NCBI GenBank assembly: GCA_022315425.1
Contig: JAIUPT010000020.1
Span: forward strand, 1,550,001-1,614,000
DNA length: 64,000 nt
Source of the DNA: Pseudevernia furfuracea
Lineage: Eukaryota > Ascomycota > Lecanoromycetes > Lecanorales > Parmeliaceae
Reading direction: 5' to 3'
Part shown: one piece after another, positions 22,861-34,382 of the stretch
Layout: each line of letters starts with the position of its first letter
How positions within the stretch are numbered: the stretch's first letter is position 1
The notes under the pieces: model-generated
What the model was told of the DNA's origin: nothing
The model's database searches: none
The model's input: only the letters and a program-made list of their open reading frames with translations
Position numbers and translations under genes: made by a program

Positions 22861-23381
22861 ATGACGAGCAAGCAAGCAGTTACGTAGGTTAAGGGCCAAT
22901 ACTTCCTTCTCGTGCCCCGGGCTAACACACAACTTCAGCTCGCTGTATCGGCGCAGCCTCAAGCTCGCTCTTGACTGGGCTGTTCATCGTTACCTGTGGC
23001 GCGGTCAGGCGCAATACATCCGATCTCTATTTGAAGCCAATAGAGATGTGCGAGAGCCACGTCAGCAGCGAGTAAGTCACAAGAGACATCTCAGTGCTAT
23101 CTCCACACACAGCTTTTAACTCTTCAAGTAGGTACTCTTCCAAGAGACAGAGTCATTGCTAGAGAAATGGAAGCACCCCGACCCGTATAGACCACCTACA
23201 GCACCAGGCGGTACGATATTCCTGTTCGATTCAATAGCTAGAACAGATACTTACGATTCTTGCAGGTTCAAAATACGAAAGAAATATTCCACCACCAATA
23301 TTGGACCGTATGTACAGCAAAAGCATTGCCTGGCGAATCGCTGGCTCACATTATCTAGCTCCTCCTTATATGAAGCTGTAG
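22861..23381 (+). CDS. Mitochondrial complex I subunit, LYR family (NDUFB9/B22-like)
   Basis: A small accessory subunit of NADH:ubiquinone oxidoreductase. ATG at 22861 gives MTSKQAV; after a short intron the sequence continues TSLYRRSLKLALDW, with the LYR motif that binds acyl-carrier protein in this family. Two more introns follow, giving RVLFQETESLLEKWKHPDPY, then PGGSKYERNIPPPI, and a stop at 23379-23381. The spliced product is about 115 residues, right for fungal B22. The WKHPDPY and PPAPGG-like segments match the conserved core of NDUFB9 proteins. All three introns have GT-AG ends and keep the frame. It is transcribed away from KGD2. Confidence 0.9.
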
Positions 23382-24015
23382 GAAACACATTCTAGGCACG
23401 ATGGGTAGGCCGAGTTCGCCAATGGCTCCTGGCCACAACCTTTTCGTGCCTAGCCGGTATTCAAGATATTGTTGTCTTCGGGGTGACAGGAGGTTTCCAG
23501 ATCGTGAGAACCTTTCAGAGGCTTTGAGAAATAGAGGATAAGTGCCCGTCGATACTTCCGTAATCATGTTCCACCCTTACTCTATCTCCGTCGCATCTTG
23601 TAACTCATGATCTTCGGCGTCTACTTCGGCACCTGTAAGAAATGCATGACAAGCCCAAAGATCAGGTGACGAACTTGATGAAGAAAGTCATTGCGAAAGT
23701 AATTGAATTGAGGTGTACTTGTAAAGTGTGCTTATAACGTGTGGACAGTTGAAGAAAAGAGACAGAATATTCTGACCTAAAACTTTTGTGAGCAAGACAG
23801 GCTGTAATAGTCACAAGGTGTCACAAATGGTTTCATGTGTTTTGGATGGGTATGATCAGATTGATTCTCGAGTGTCTAGAATCATGTCGCTGCCGTGGAC
23901 ATAATATACATCCCTAACGCACCATGATGCCATTGACCTGGCTTCCCCGAACCCCGTTTCACGTGAAGCAAGAAAAATAAACCATGAACCTGCGCGCCAT
24001 AACAATGAGACCACC
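23382..24015. other. Intergenic region between convergent genes
   Basis: This holds the 3' ends of the complex I subunit gene (+) and histone H2A (-). No frame here resembles a gene. Near 23700-23830 the plus strand is T/G-rich. Confidence 0.6.
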
Positions 24016-24664
24016 CTACAGCTCCTGAGAAGCTGTCTTCCCACCCTTGGTCGTCTTCTTGGGGAGGAGATCTGAGAAAGACGGCATGTCAGTACGATTA
24101 TGATAAGCGGATGAAGGCAGCTCACTTTGGTGAATGTTGGGAAGCACACCGCCCTGCGCGATGGTGACGTGGCCAAGAAGCTTGTTCAATTCCTCGTCAT
24201 TGCGGATGGCGAGCTGGAGATGACGGGGGATGATACGGGTCTTCTTGTTGTCACGTGCGGCGTTTCCAGCCAACTCCAGGATCTCAGCAGCCAGGTATTC
24301 TAGGACAGCGGCGAGGTAGACCGGTGCACCTGAAAGACAATGTTAGGATGGAAAAGACGCGTCTAACGTGACAGTTTGGGTACGTACCAGCACCAACACG
24401 CTGGGCATAGTTGCCTTTCCTCAACAGACGGTGGACACGGCCAACTGGGAATGCGAGACCAGCTTTGGATGAGCGACTGCAAAAGATGTGCTTTAGCTAC
24501 CGTTCAGTATCTTCCGAATGCTCAAAAGAAGATTTGGTTGCGCATGAGATGAGCTTCAAATGAAGACGCGTCGTACGAACACAGCAAGGCAAGGAGCAGA
24601 AATAGACTCACGATTGGGCGGTCTTGCTGCCGCTGGCCTTGCCTCCAGATTTACCTCCAGTCAT
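24016..24664 (-). CDS. Histone H2A
   Basis: A core nucleosome histone. Exon 1 starts at the ATG complementary to 24662-24664 ([18 protein letters not shown]) and is followed by exons giving the histone fold. The largest is [20 protein letters not shown] through [15 protein letters not shown], then a final exon [18 protein letters not shown]. The C-terminal SQEL is the site phosphorylated by ATM/ATR-type kinases at DNA breaks in fungal canonical H2A, which does the job of metazoan H2AX. Three introns; the last splits the Asn codon in NIHQ-NLLPKK. It is paired head-to-head with H2B about 530 bp away. Confidence 0.97.
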
Positions 24665-25193
24665 CTTGATGGATTTTTGAGAGCGAAAGTTGAAGGTGGA
24701 TGGTTTGAGTTGGATTGGATGTTGTTGATGGGTGCGGGCCTAAATTTCGATATGTAACGTGTGGGTGATTGAGTGAAAGAAAGAGGATGCGCGGCGGATG
24801 GGGATTAAGTAGTAGCAGCGCAAGTTGGTTGATGTGATGGCAAGTAATGTTTGCTGAGTCATGCAAGAAATCCAACCAAAATGCGCAAAATTGGGGGAAT
24901 TTGGTAGGTGAGCGGTAAATCATATCACTAGAGCGGGGCAATTTACTAGGGACAGGCGCAAAATGTTATGGTCTCGCTTAGCCTTTTTGACTAGTGGTGT
25001 TTTGAAAACGCGCCAAGCAAATCACGACTGCCGCCAGTGAGTATAAGTTCGCTCGCAGCCCCGTAACTTCTGCAACTTCTTTTATCGATCTCATCCAACA
25101 ACGAAATTATCTTGCGCATTCACATCAACTAAACTCTTATACCACCCTTTCAAATCATTCTCTTTTCCAGTCCAATCCTCAAATCCATCCAAA
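24665..25193. promoter_or_regulatory. Bidirectional H2A/H2B promoter region
   Basis: The divergent H2A and H2B start codons are 529 bp apart, the usual fungal arrangement that keeps the two partners at equal dose. Several CCAAT-box cores occur (ATTGG near 24713, CCAAT near 25172). The region also has AT-rich runs near 24890-24960. Function is inferred from layout. Confidence 0.6.
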
Positions 25194-25858
25194 ATGCCTC
25201 CTAAGGCTGCTGAAAAGAAGCCCTCCACAGGCGGAAAGGCACCTGCTGGCGGAAAAGCACCTGCTGAGAAGAAGGAGGCTGGCAAGAAGACCGCGGCACC
25301 CACTGGCGACAAGAAGAAGCGCAACAAGACAAGGAAGGAAACCTACTCTTCCTACATCTACAAAGGTACGAATCTCACTTTTCCTGACATCTGGGCGTGT
25401 CTGCTCGATAACATCGTCGGCCCTTGCCCTGTTGTTTGGACCAAACCGATACAATTCGTGTTCTCATCTACTACCCGAATATTACTGACGCGTTCCTTTT
25501 TAGTGTTGAAGCAAGTCCACCCAGATACTGGTATCTCAAACCGTGCCATGTCCATCTTGAACTCTTTCGTCAATGGTAAGAGGTCTGAGGCTTTCCCTCA
25601 ATGGCCTAGTCTAAACTGTATCTACAGACATCTTCGAGCGCGTCGCCACCGAGGCATCCAAGCTAGCTGCATACAACAAAAAGTCAACCATTTCCTCCCG
25701 CGAGATCCAGACCTCGTAAGTCAAGTCTGGAAGACATTGCCTGCCTCAGTCGCTTACTTTTCTGCAGCGTCCGACTCATTCTCCCTGGTGAACTTGCCAA
25801 GCACGCCGTGTCGGAAGGCACAAAGGCTGTCACCAAGTACTCGTCCTCCACCAAATAG
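25194..25858 (+). CDS. Histone H2B
   Basis: A core nucleosome histone. It starts [17 protein letters not shown] with a Lys/Ala/Pro-rich tail containing the usual acetylation-type lysines, then [17 protein letters not shown]. Introns separate four coding blocks: tail plus start of the fold; [19 protein letters not shown]; a block beginning [14 protein letters not shown] and reaching [10 protein letters not shown]; and the C-terminal [14 protein letters not shown] through [11 protein letters not shown] with a stop at 25856-25858. The C-terminal Lys in AVTKYSS is the conserved ubiquitination site. About 140 residues. The unspliced frame reads past the second intron, so junctions were set from the H2B family. 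Confidence 0.97.
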
Positions 25859-26403
25859 GATCTTTCCTTATGGCCAGAGCTTTGGCATGTGATATCTAAG
25901 GGGTTGAGCAGGAGGCGCGTCTTTTCTCGGTGTTCTTCGGGTTCTTTTTCATAATGTGATACGGGATGGCTTGATCCGGAGCCAAAGGTTTGCTCTGTCT
26001 ACATCGGGTTGAGACTTGGCTGTACAATACCATGACCAAGAGCAAATGATGAATTCTCCTGCCAAATCATTTCTTCATTCACTGTGACTTGGTTTGAAAT
26101 CTTGGCTCTACGATGGTCGGGTTTCAATACTTTGCAAAAACTTGTAATTTTCTTGATAGGCGCACAAGCAGCGCTCATTGCGGTTTGACTCTACTCTACT
26201 ATTGACAGAACCAAGACAACAGATGGCCAATTCTTGTGGTTGCGCCCCAGGTATCTTCCTCTCGAATGTTGGAAACACCTTCGAATGGCATCATTTCTTG
26301 ATCGGCCGAAACTGATCGTTTGCCATTTCTAAAACTCAAGATCCCAAAGCAAATTTCAAGAACCATCGATGCAGCCATTGTTCGTACTATAAAGTGTGTC
26401 TAC
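25859..26403. other. Intergenic region between convergent H2B and ATG4
   Basis: Downstream regions of both genes. No credible reading frame, repeat or RNA seen. Confidence 0.6.
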
Positions 26404-27819
26404 CTAATCATGAGGACGCTCAACCATCTCGCCATCATCCTCATCGTCAAGAGTCTCCACATCATCTACTGCACTCTTCCTCACTGTGCCGTGCCCATGG
26501 AGCGACGGTTCTTCATCAGCTACATGGACAACCGGCTTCCCTGGGGCGGTGCCAATAGCCCTCCGCCAACTCTTCCAGTCCTCTTCATCTTTAATAAGAA
26601 ACGCAATAAGCATGCTTGGATCCATATCTTTAAGGGAAAGTCTGCGAAGTCTTCGAGTGTGGCAGGAGTCTATCTCTTCTTCCGTGAATTTTGTGGGACT
26701 TTTGTGGAGAGGCAAAGCGGGACGCGTGACATGAGGATCTAGGTAGAAAAATTGATCTCCCTGAATGCCAAAGAAGTAATGTGAGGAGGAAGGACGACCA
26801 CCTGCTATCCCAACAGACTGGGGCAGCTGTAGCGATGCTTTCAGTGCTTCCCAGTAAGCAGGTGTTACCCGATCTATGCCCAGTCTGATTCCTACCAAAA
26901 TGAGCGTTGGATTGAAGGTCCCGTCACCCGCTTTGGCAAGCCTGAAGAAGCTGTCCTCATAGACGTCTGCACCATCACCGTTCACGTAGACTTTCAGTCC
27001 TGTACCTTGATATTCGTGTGACAATGCTCTGCGCATGGTCAGAACCGAGCATTGCTGGAATGGCATTTTCAAGACTTACTGTATACACCTCGCGGTGGCA
27101 GATGGTCCAAACCACTCCCCCGGATGCTTCCCACAGGCCGAAGCACCGTGATCAACAAACCGATGTATCGAGAATGGAGCGTTAGGATCATCAGAAAATA
27201 AAGAGAGGAGTTGTCGCTCTTCGTCTTGCTGCCTTCCTCGTCGCCAGTCTGACTCTATATCAGTTCGATCTTGAGGATGTCACGAGCGACAACGCTTACC
27301 TCTTCCCAGCTGCAGCATAACCAGGGCGTTCGCAAGAAGGCTTTGTCCAGACCGTATCATACACCCCCAGCCTGTATCAGACGTAAAGCCTCCTTGATCC
27401 CCCAGGCTGCGCAAGCGTACCGAGAGAGTCATTGAGGCGTCGGATGATTTCTTGATTGCAGTGAAATTGGAGCGATATGTAAACCATAGCCGCGACTCGC
27501 AGTCATCCAGAAAATCTGAAGGCCACCCTCTGTCTGCTTCGCTATCATGCGACTGTCCCTCGGGCTCCCCCGCTGGAATTCCGTTTGTTGCTGCGAGCTT
27601 GAATTGGTTTGCATCTTGATGGGAGTCCTGGCCATTGAGAGCTGGCTTATTCCTTTTAGCTTCCGATTCTGGATCATGTAATCCGTTCGGCGTATATCGA
27701 GTTGCATATTCTCTGCCTAAGCACCATACGCAAGATCCTGAAGTATCGTCATTCTTTGGCTCAGGGTCCCAGAAAGCCTGCACAATCCGCTTGTAGCGGC
27801 CAAAGTCCACGCTTGACAT
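26404..27819 (-). CDS. ATG4: Autophagy cysteine protease ATG4
   Basis: It processes the Atg8 ubiquitin-like protein and removes it from phosphatidylethanolamine during autophagosome formation. The start I choose is the ATG complementary to 27817-27819 (MSSVDFGRYKRIVQAFWDPEP), which matches the family N-terminus better than the upstream ATG. The catalytic Cys is in SDTGWGCMIRSGQS (Cys codon at 27361-27363). The Asp and His of the triad are in YLDPHVTRPAL near 26715-26750. A YFFGIQGDQFFYLDPH block and a family-type C-terminal acidic tail (DDVETLDDEDDGEM) are present. At least two introns separate three coding blocks; the middle exon includes a SIHRFVDHG segment. About 440 residues, usual for filamentous fungi. 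It diverges from SQS1. Confidence 0.94.
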
Positions 27820-28489
27820 CGTTGATTGGAAGGAGAGGCAAATTGCGAGCCAGCTGAAGTATGAGAAGCACTCTCGTTGTGAACACCCTTGCAAAGGAAG
27901 ACACTAGTTTCTTGCGATCAAGATGGGAGCGATGCCTCACAGCGTATTGCTCGTACCTGACAAGATGAGCTAGATGGTAGTGAAATGGGTTTTGGCTTCA
28001 TGAACAGGTCGTTGTCGTGGACGCTTTGCATGTGTCTGTTTTTGCTACATGATGCGTCGTCAATAAGCCAGTCACTCCAACGGCTTCCGATCTACTGTGG
28101 TTCGAGTGTCAGCACTTTCAGACTCTTGAGAAAAGCAGTGAGTTATGTAAGATAGGTTTACCTAAAGTCCCGCATAGGCATAGAGTCCGGGACTCTGCGC
28201 AAGAAGGTCCTTTGCACGGACTCGATGTAGAGCTCAAGGGAAATCAAATAGTGTCATGTGTCGCTTGAGACCCAGAGACCGTCGTCACTTATTATTAGCA
28301 GCAGGCGGTCAGGGAGACATGGATAAGTTCCCGAACGCTAAGATTAGATAGGGCTGCCGACAGAAATCGACAGTTGTACAAAAGGTGAGACGCAAGTAAA
28401 TCTTGTCACGAGAGACTCAACCCGTCTCAGTGTGATTATAATTTTTTGTTCGATCCGTCCATTTGTTCGTTCAGTCGTCCAGACATTCG
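27820..28489. promoter_or_regulatory. Shared upstream region of ATG4 and SQS1
   Basis: 670 bp between divergent starts. It contains the 13-bp palindrome GAGTCCGGGACTC at 28184-28196 and a nearby AAAGTCCCGCA (28165-28175) that also occurs in the left end of the MITE at 18.8 kb. No additional gene recognised. Confidence 0.4.
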
Positions 28490-31096
28490 ATGGTGGGAAG
28501 GGGTAGAGGGGGCGTGCGAGGCAAAGGTGGAGGTGGGCCTTCAGGTGCTCGTGGTGGTTTACGCGCTTCTTTTGTGGCCTCTACGAACAACAGCCACCTC
28601 GACACAAGCCAAAGCAATGGTCAGTGGAAGAATTTCGTGCTTCGAGAGGAAGTCCTGCAGCTTACATGTGAGGCAAGGATTCACTCGATCACATTTTTCC
28701 TTGAGTGAAGAAGCTCGTAATACAGAACGTCATCATTCGTGGAATTCAGATCTAAGACTCCGGTATTCTCGCGTTGCCTTCGTCAGTGCAGGCACTTCTA
28801 CTGCCGAGGATCTGAATCCCGTTTTCCAGAAGAGCGAAAACAGTGGTGAATCCACAGAGAGCTCCTTTCAAGAGAAGAGCAGAGCACCTACCAAGATTTA
28901 TGAGAACCAATCCACAACACACGCTGTGGCACCTGACGCACAAATGTCAAACATGACATTGAAAGATCTGCAATCTACCCCCGCCCCTCAGACCAAGTCA
29001 AACGAGGGACTCGATTCGATGTCCAAGCGAAGTAGCGTTGAACGGGCTCTTAAAAGCGCGGAAGCGAGCAATGAAGTTTTCTTCACCGATCTTAAAGGTG
29101 CAAAAGAGCCGGTCCATACGGGTCTTGCGCCACCCTTAATGAGACGCTCGCCATCCCCTATAGGTTCCGATTCGAGTGGAGAGTTTATTATCTTTGCCGG
29201 TAGGCGGCACTCATGCAAGAAAGGCGACCAGACGCATATCTCAGACGCCCAATCGAAGGCTTTGAACGGACAGGAAACCAACAATGTGTCAAAGCTCTCT
29301 GGACAACATAGCTTCGTGGCCACCGTGATAGATGACCCAATAAAGGTTGGAATGGAAAGAATCCAAGACCATCCGAAACAGAGACCACGGAGCTTCTCAC
29401 CGTCAGATTCTGAGAGGATAACAGGTCATCTCAATGGCAATTCGGGGGCCACTGCAACCAAATCTAGGCGGAGAAGGCGTGGAAGACATCCAAGGCAAGA
29501 AGCGAAGGACGAAGGGATCTTAGATGATTACATAGCAAATCTTCGCGACGAAGGCGATTTGGAGGCTTTTGTTGAAAGTTCTATGTTCAGTCAACGCGAT
29601 CTTGATAGGTCTGATAGTGCCGGATGGCAGGATGAAGTGGAACCTCTCACAACGATGCGCGTGAAAAGAAATTCCTTGAAGAACTCCAAGTGGGATAGCG
29701 CAGACCTAGGAGATTTCGATGAGCTAAGCACGTCGAATGAGGCTGTAGACAGCATAGAGCAGGTTCATTCGAAGCGCGAGAGACCGTCCGGAGTGCAATA
29801 CCTCGTGACTCGGGCAGGTTACACTGTTGATGACGCTCGCTGGTTTCCTAGTACCTCACTCAACATCTCTGGCGCAGAGGCATTGATTCAACAATTCGAG
29901 GACAAGGCAGAGTTGAACCTCCTTGACGGTAGCGACGTGTCCGATGCAAGTCTTACTATAGACGAGCAAATGGCACAAGACTTACAGGAGGATTTGGATG
30001 ACCACGAAGACGAGAAGGATCTCGAAGATAGGAGGCAGGCAAGAATGACGGACGAACAAATAGCAAGATTGTTGTCGAAGCAAGAGGAGCTTGGGCTGGG
30101 GTCTAAGGATCTGATGCTTTTTGACGGAGGTGATGTTGGGACAGACAGCGAAGAGGAAGTACAACTCGACGGGCTTTGGGAACGAGCAGTGACTCACCGA
30201 GCGCCTTTTAGGTCAAAGGGAACGAAGCGGTCTCCGTCCAGTTTTCCTTCTGCAACAGCATTTGCCGATGTTCTCGATCAAGATCCTTATAAGGGCTTTG
30301 ATGTCATGGATCAACAGAGACCGAGCCTGCGCAAAAGACCGAAGGGTCGGCGCGGAAAGCTGCACATGGACCTGTCTGACTCAGAGCTCGAGCAGTCGAT
30401 ACAAACATCTTGGGAGAAGGATCGGACCAAGAAGAATATGCGGAAGCAGGAGCGGGAAGAGCTTCGGGTGCAAGGACTTTTGGGCAAGAAAAACAAGATT
30501 GATATGAAGGCCAAGTACTCTGAGGGTATAACGATGACCGAGGTGAAGAACGAGATTAGGGAATTCCTTATATCATCAATGGATAGGTATGTCACTTCAG
30601 CTTTACTGCTTATGATCAATCCTTATCGGGATCCAGTCTGCCGCTTCCACCAATGGCTCAAGGAGAACGCAAAATTGTACATGAACTTGCCAATGTCTTC
30701 AAATTGAAGTCTAAATCGGTCGGCGGCGGTAAATCTCGCTTTCCTGTTCTCTATAGAACTTCTAGAACAATGCAGTACAACGAGGAGACTTTAAAGGCCG
30801 CGGAGTCTCTGCTGTCTTCGAGGCGCTTCTTGCCGCGCATGGACAAAGCAAAAAAGAAGGGTGCCCCGGCAGGTAGAGATCGCCGTGGTGGCGGTGCCAG
30901 TGCCAGTGCTTCCTACAGAGACGGTGAGGTTGTTGGGGCCACGGCTCCCGAAATCGGCCAGGAAAATAGAGGGAGGACAATGCTGGAGAAGATGGGCTGG
31001 AGTAGTGGCACAGCACTCGGTGCTTTGAACAATAATAGAGGTCTTGTGCAGCCAGTGGAGCAGGTGGTAAAGACCAGCAGGTCAGGTTTGGGCTAA
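28490..31096 (+). CDS. SQS1: R3H and G-patch protein SQS1 (Prp43 cofactor type)
   Basis: In yeast Sqs1/Pfa1 activates the DEAH helicase Prp43 in ribosome biogenesis and splicing. The start at 28490 gives MVGRGRGGVRGKGGGG, the Gly/Arg-rich beginning typical of the family. After an intron within about 28620-28680 the protein continues FSLSEEARNTERHHSW and YSRVAFVSAG, both conserved in fungal SQS1. A long disordered, charged middle with GRRRRGRHPRQ-like basic patches follows. A second intron (30587-30636, GTATGT...CCAG) leads into the R3H domain (PPMAQGERKIVHELANVF, KSRFPVLYRTSRT). The C-terminal G-patch has MLEKMGWSSGTALGA and ends with VVKTSRSGLG. About 830 residues. The exact position of intron 1 is uncertain. 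Confidence 0.92.
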
Positions 31097-31826
31097 GCTC
31101 ACTGTTTTCGCGGCTCGTCAGGAGCGTTCTCACTGGCGCATACGGATTACTGTATCTGTGCGTGCCTATGCATCGTTAGGCTTAGGCTGGCTAGCACTCC
31201 GTTGCGAGCGTCGCTCTAATACCCTGGGCGGCGTACTAAGCCCCCAGGATGGAGAGGCGTTCATATTCATTGAGGTTTACAGTTCAAAAAAATCATTTTG
31301 AAACGGAGCGAACCAGAGCGGACAATCATGGACTGTGAGACTCGGGGTGCTTTTCTCTTAACCTTCGAGGAGCGACATTGTTCCTTTGTGAATGCAACAA
31401 TTGTCTTTGATGTCACAGAGTCTGCGAGCCAAACCCAAACCTTCGCAGACCAGTCTTGGACGGCATTTTCTACCTGAATTGGTAGGCTGCGTCTGGTAGG
31501 AGCGTGAAAAGTGGAAAGCGGTAGCACATGCTTTGAATACTCAATGCAGGAAACATAACGGTATGTAACGCTTCAATCAACATGACAATGGCTTGAAACA
31601 AAAGGTAGGTACACATTATTGATTTTCGATTCTTGGTTGATTTATGCTGGTCCACATGATGATGCGCAGGGAAAATCTCTGGGTTACCATTGGTATGTAG
31701 TGTAATGCTCTCCATCAGCGTGCGAAGCTGTCGGGGTATCTAGGTATCTAGTCTCTTGAATACAACGCCATCGCTATGCAAATTCTCCATTAGAAGGAAC
31801 TTTTTAAAGCCTGCCTTTCTGCGGCT
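31097..31826. other. Intergenic region between convergent SQS1 and JJJ1
   Basis: 730 bp. A minus-strand frame of 86 codons at 31267-31527 has no recognisable domain, and nothing supports it as a gene. AGGTATCTAGGTATCTAG-type short repeats occur near 31740-31755. Confidence 0.5.
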
Positions 31827-33551
31827 TCATCGCTTCTTCCCCTTCCCTCCCTTTGCAGGCTTAGAGATCGGCTGTGCGTGACCAAGGTCTTTTATGTGAC
31901 TGAACAGCCTTGTCTTTGAGGGGAACCCAGCCTGACAGGCGGCACACTTGAAACCTGCTTCAGTTCCTGCATTTGCTGTCGATTTCTGAGCAGCTTTCTT
32001 AGCTCGCTTCTCCTTGGCCTTGCCCATCCTCGGCTGCTCACTCGCATCACTGTCTAGGTTCAGCGACTTCGAAGCCAGTGTTTCGGATAAGTGATCGATG
32101 TCTTCATGTACTGCCTCTTCTGACCTACCGAGGATACGCTCTTCTAATCTTTCACGTCGTGTGTACTCGTCATTTGGAGAGCTTTCCGGCGAGTCGTCAG
32201 CTGCGATTAGACCTGATCTATCATCCGGAGACTTTCGAGGGCTTGCTTTGGAGCCGTCCAGCCTTTCTATCTCATACTGCTGATCGGATTCGCCATTTAG
32301 GGGATCCTTTCCATCCCTCCGCTCGAACGCGGCCTCCACATCAGGCACGACATCAGCCTCTTCAGACTCCACGACATTACTGGCGTCTGGCTGTTGTGCG
32401 CTCGTCTCGTCTAGCTCCTCGAGGTGGAGACCCCTGTCTTCCTGCTGCATCTGCCTTTTGAGATGCTGCACCGCTCTGACGTGCTTCCTGCTTTTCTCGT
32501 GGGCTTCGTACTGTTTCTCACTTTTGAAATTCTTCCTGCACACCACACACTCAAAATTTTCCTGAGCGGCCTCTTCAGACTCGTCAGAAACCTGGGGTTC
32601 TTGGTCCTCGCTGGGTTTCATCCATCCTGGCATGGATTCTTGTTGCGCCTGTTTTGCTTGATTAGCTGCCCTTGATCTAGCTGCTTGAGCGACAGCAGTG
32701 TCCCTTAGCAGCTTCTGCCGTTCGGCTTCACTCTGTGTATTGGGCTTGAATCTGGGGTCACGCCTCTTCACGAACGCCACGAGTGAACGAACCGCGTCGT
32801 TGAATTGCCGAATACCTTCATCTCGAAAGCGCTTGTTTTCTTTTTCCATCATGCGTCTCACTCGTCGATCTGGGGCTTCAGAGTAACGATAGATGTCCTC
32901 CCAAGAGAAAGTCTTTCTAGTTGCAAAACCACTCCAGGCAGCATAAAATGGCCTGACAACGCCATCGTAGGCGTCGTATGCGTAGCCAAAGGAAGGATAT
33001 GTGATAGGATTCAGCCCCTCCCATTCACAGGCCAGCTCCTCCTCCCTTGCAAGCGCATGGAACGTCCGTCTGAGGACAGTGTAAAATCCCGTATCCGAGT
33101 CTGTGAAATCTAATTTCCCACGAAATTCTGTGAACATCCTCATTATGTCATCTGCTGTCGTAATGCGGACATTGTGCTCATAATGCTGCCCGGATACATC
33201 GTCTTCGTCACGCAGTATCGCATCTCGATGTGAGTCGTACCAAGCCCTTTCTTGCGGGTCTGACAAAACCTCATAGGCTGACTGCACATCTGCGAATTGT
33301 TTTGTGGTTGCCTCGACGTTTCCATAATTGCGATCTGGATGGAGTTCCAACGCCTTTTTGCGGTATGCTTTCTTGATGCTTGAGCGCGTGTTAGCTCGAA
33401 GACTGATTTTCAGGTTCGACTGCACTCACTCATCCTCAGAAGCTTGATGATCGATCCCAAGAAGCTCATAGTAACATGTTTTCACCTCCCCAGCGGCCCG
33501 GCGTTCAGGTCCACTACTACCGCCCGCATCTGACGACTGATTTGCGCCCAT
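31827..33551 (-). CDS. JJJ1: DnaJ/zinc-finger co-chaperone JJJ1
   Basis: A cytosolic J-protein; in yeast Jjj1 works with Rei1 and Hsp70 to release Arx1 from pre-60S ribosomal subunits. Start at 33551 (MGANQSSDAGGSSG), with the J-domain beginning CYYELLGIDHQAS. One intron near 33370-33430 joins it to IKKAYRKKALELHPDRN, which carries the HPD signature that stimulates Hsp70 ATPase. The central region FYAAWSGFATRKTFSWEDIY is diagnostic for the JJJ1/DNAJC21 family. Two C2H2 zinc fingers follow: FECVVCRKNFKSEKQYEAHE and FKCAACQAGFPSKTRLFSH. Acidic and Lys-rich stretches lie between and after them, and the tail ends GGKGKKR. About 555 residues. Confidence 0.95.
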
Positions 33552-34382
33552 ACCGGAGGATAGTTGCGCAAATGATCATGTCTTGGTGTTTGGTTGGGCT
33601 TATTATTTATTAGAGTATTCAATTTCTTCTATCTCCTTAAATCCGCATCATATAAAAGAGGCGGAATGGAATAATAATTTAGCGTATTCAAAACCGTTGC
33701 AATCTCTTGGCATAAGAGATCCGGTTCAAAATTTCAACCTCTTAATTGATTATAGGTCGGAATACAAGTATTCTAACGGCATTATAATAATCGTAAGAAC
33801 GTGTAGTGCAACTAATACATATAAAAGATTTAATTTAAACTTACTGATTCTTAAAAATCTGCTCGGTAAGAAATTCGAACAGACTTATTACTCCGTTGTA
33901 GAAGTCAATCAATAATATTAATGTAACTTCGATTTCAAAAATTCTTGAAGTTTTAGAAGTCTTATTCTACGCTTCAGAATAAAATTGTTATGAAACGACG
34001 TTTACTTCCGGTTTTAAAAGTGGTGCATTTCCCGGTGTGGTGCATCGAGTATATGCCAACAGCAAAGAGTAAAACCAATCTCGAGCGATAGGATCTACCT
34101 CGCTCAAATCTTAAAGATTTAAATATCTCAGTGGATTTCTTCAATTTTTATTATTATTGTTCTAAAAGCGTTGTATTTCGACTTATAGTTATAAAGTTGA
34201 AATTTGAACCCATGGAGTGTGTGCGTCGACTGTCTTATGCCAAGAGGTTGCAACGGTTTTGAATACGCTGATTAATAATTGATGGCATCATTATTCCATC
34301 ACCGAAATCTCTTTTGACACTCCTCAACAACTGCTACGAGTATATGTCTAACCTTTCAAGAAACAAACCCGCCTACCAAATC
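33552..34382. promoter_or_regulatory. JJJ1/F-box upstream region carrying a foldback insertion
   Basis: Divergent starts 831 bp apart. Most of the interval is occupied by an inverted-repeat element (separate entry), leaving about 100 bp on the JJJ1 side and about 65 bp on the F-box side. The interval is noticeably AT-rich compared with the flanking genes. Confidence 0.5.
33653..34316. mobile_element. 664-bp foldback/MITE-like element
   Basis: The left arm 33681-33717 begins AGCGTATTCAAAACCGTTGC. The right arm 34233-34269 is its reverse complement at 36 of 37 positions; the single difference is a transition. Weaker complementarity continues outward (TGGAATAAT on both sides, then AAAAGAG against CTCTTTT) to about 33653 and 34316, and inward through GGTTCAAA(A)TTTCAAC. 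The interior is AT-rich with only a chance 110-codon frame (33583-33915). No clear target-site duplication was identified, so class is uncertain. Confidence 0.7.

Noticed and set aside
25194..25892. Single 232-codon unspliced protein at H2B
   Set aside because: It reads through introns; the spliced blocks give a standard H2B.
28165..28240. Third copy of the 18.8-kb MITE upstream of SQS1
   Set aside because: Only AAAGTCCCGCA and a loose GTCCTTTGCACGG match; the CTCGGATAACGC core is absent.
31267..31527. 86-codon minus-strand frame between SQS1 and JJJ1
   Set aside because: No domain, no conserved pattern, no supporting context.
33583..33915. 110-codon frame between JJJ1 and the F-box gene
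   Set aside because: It lies across the foldback element, has no known motif and an AT-driven composition.
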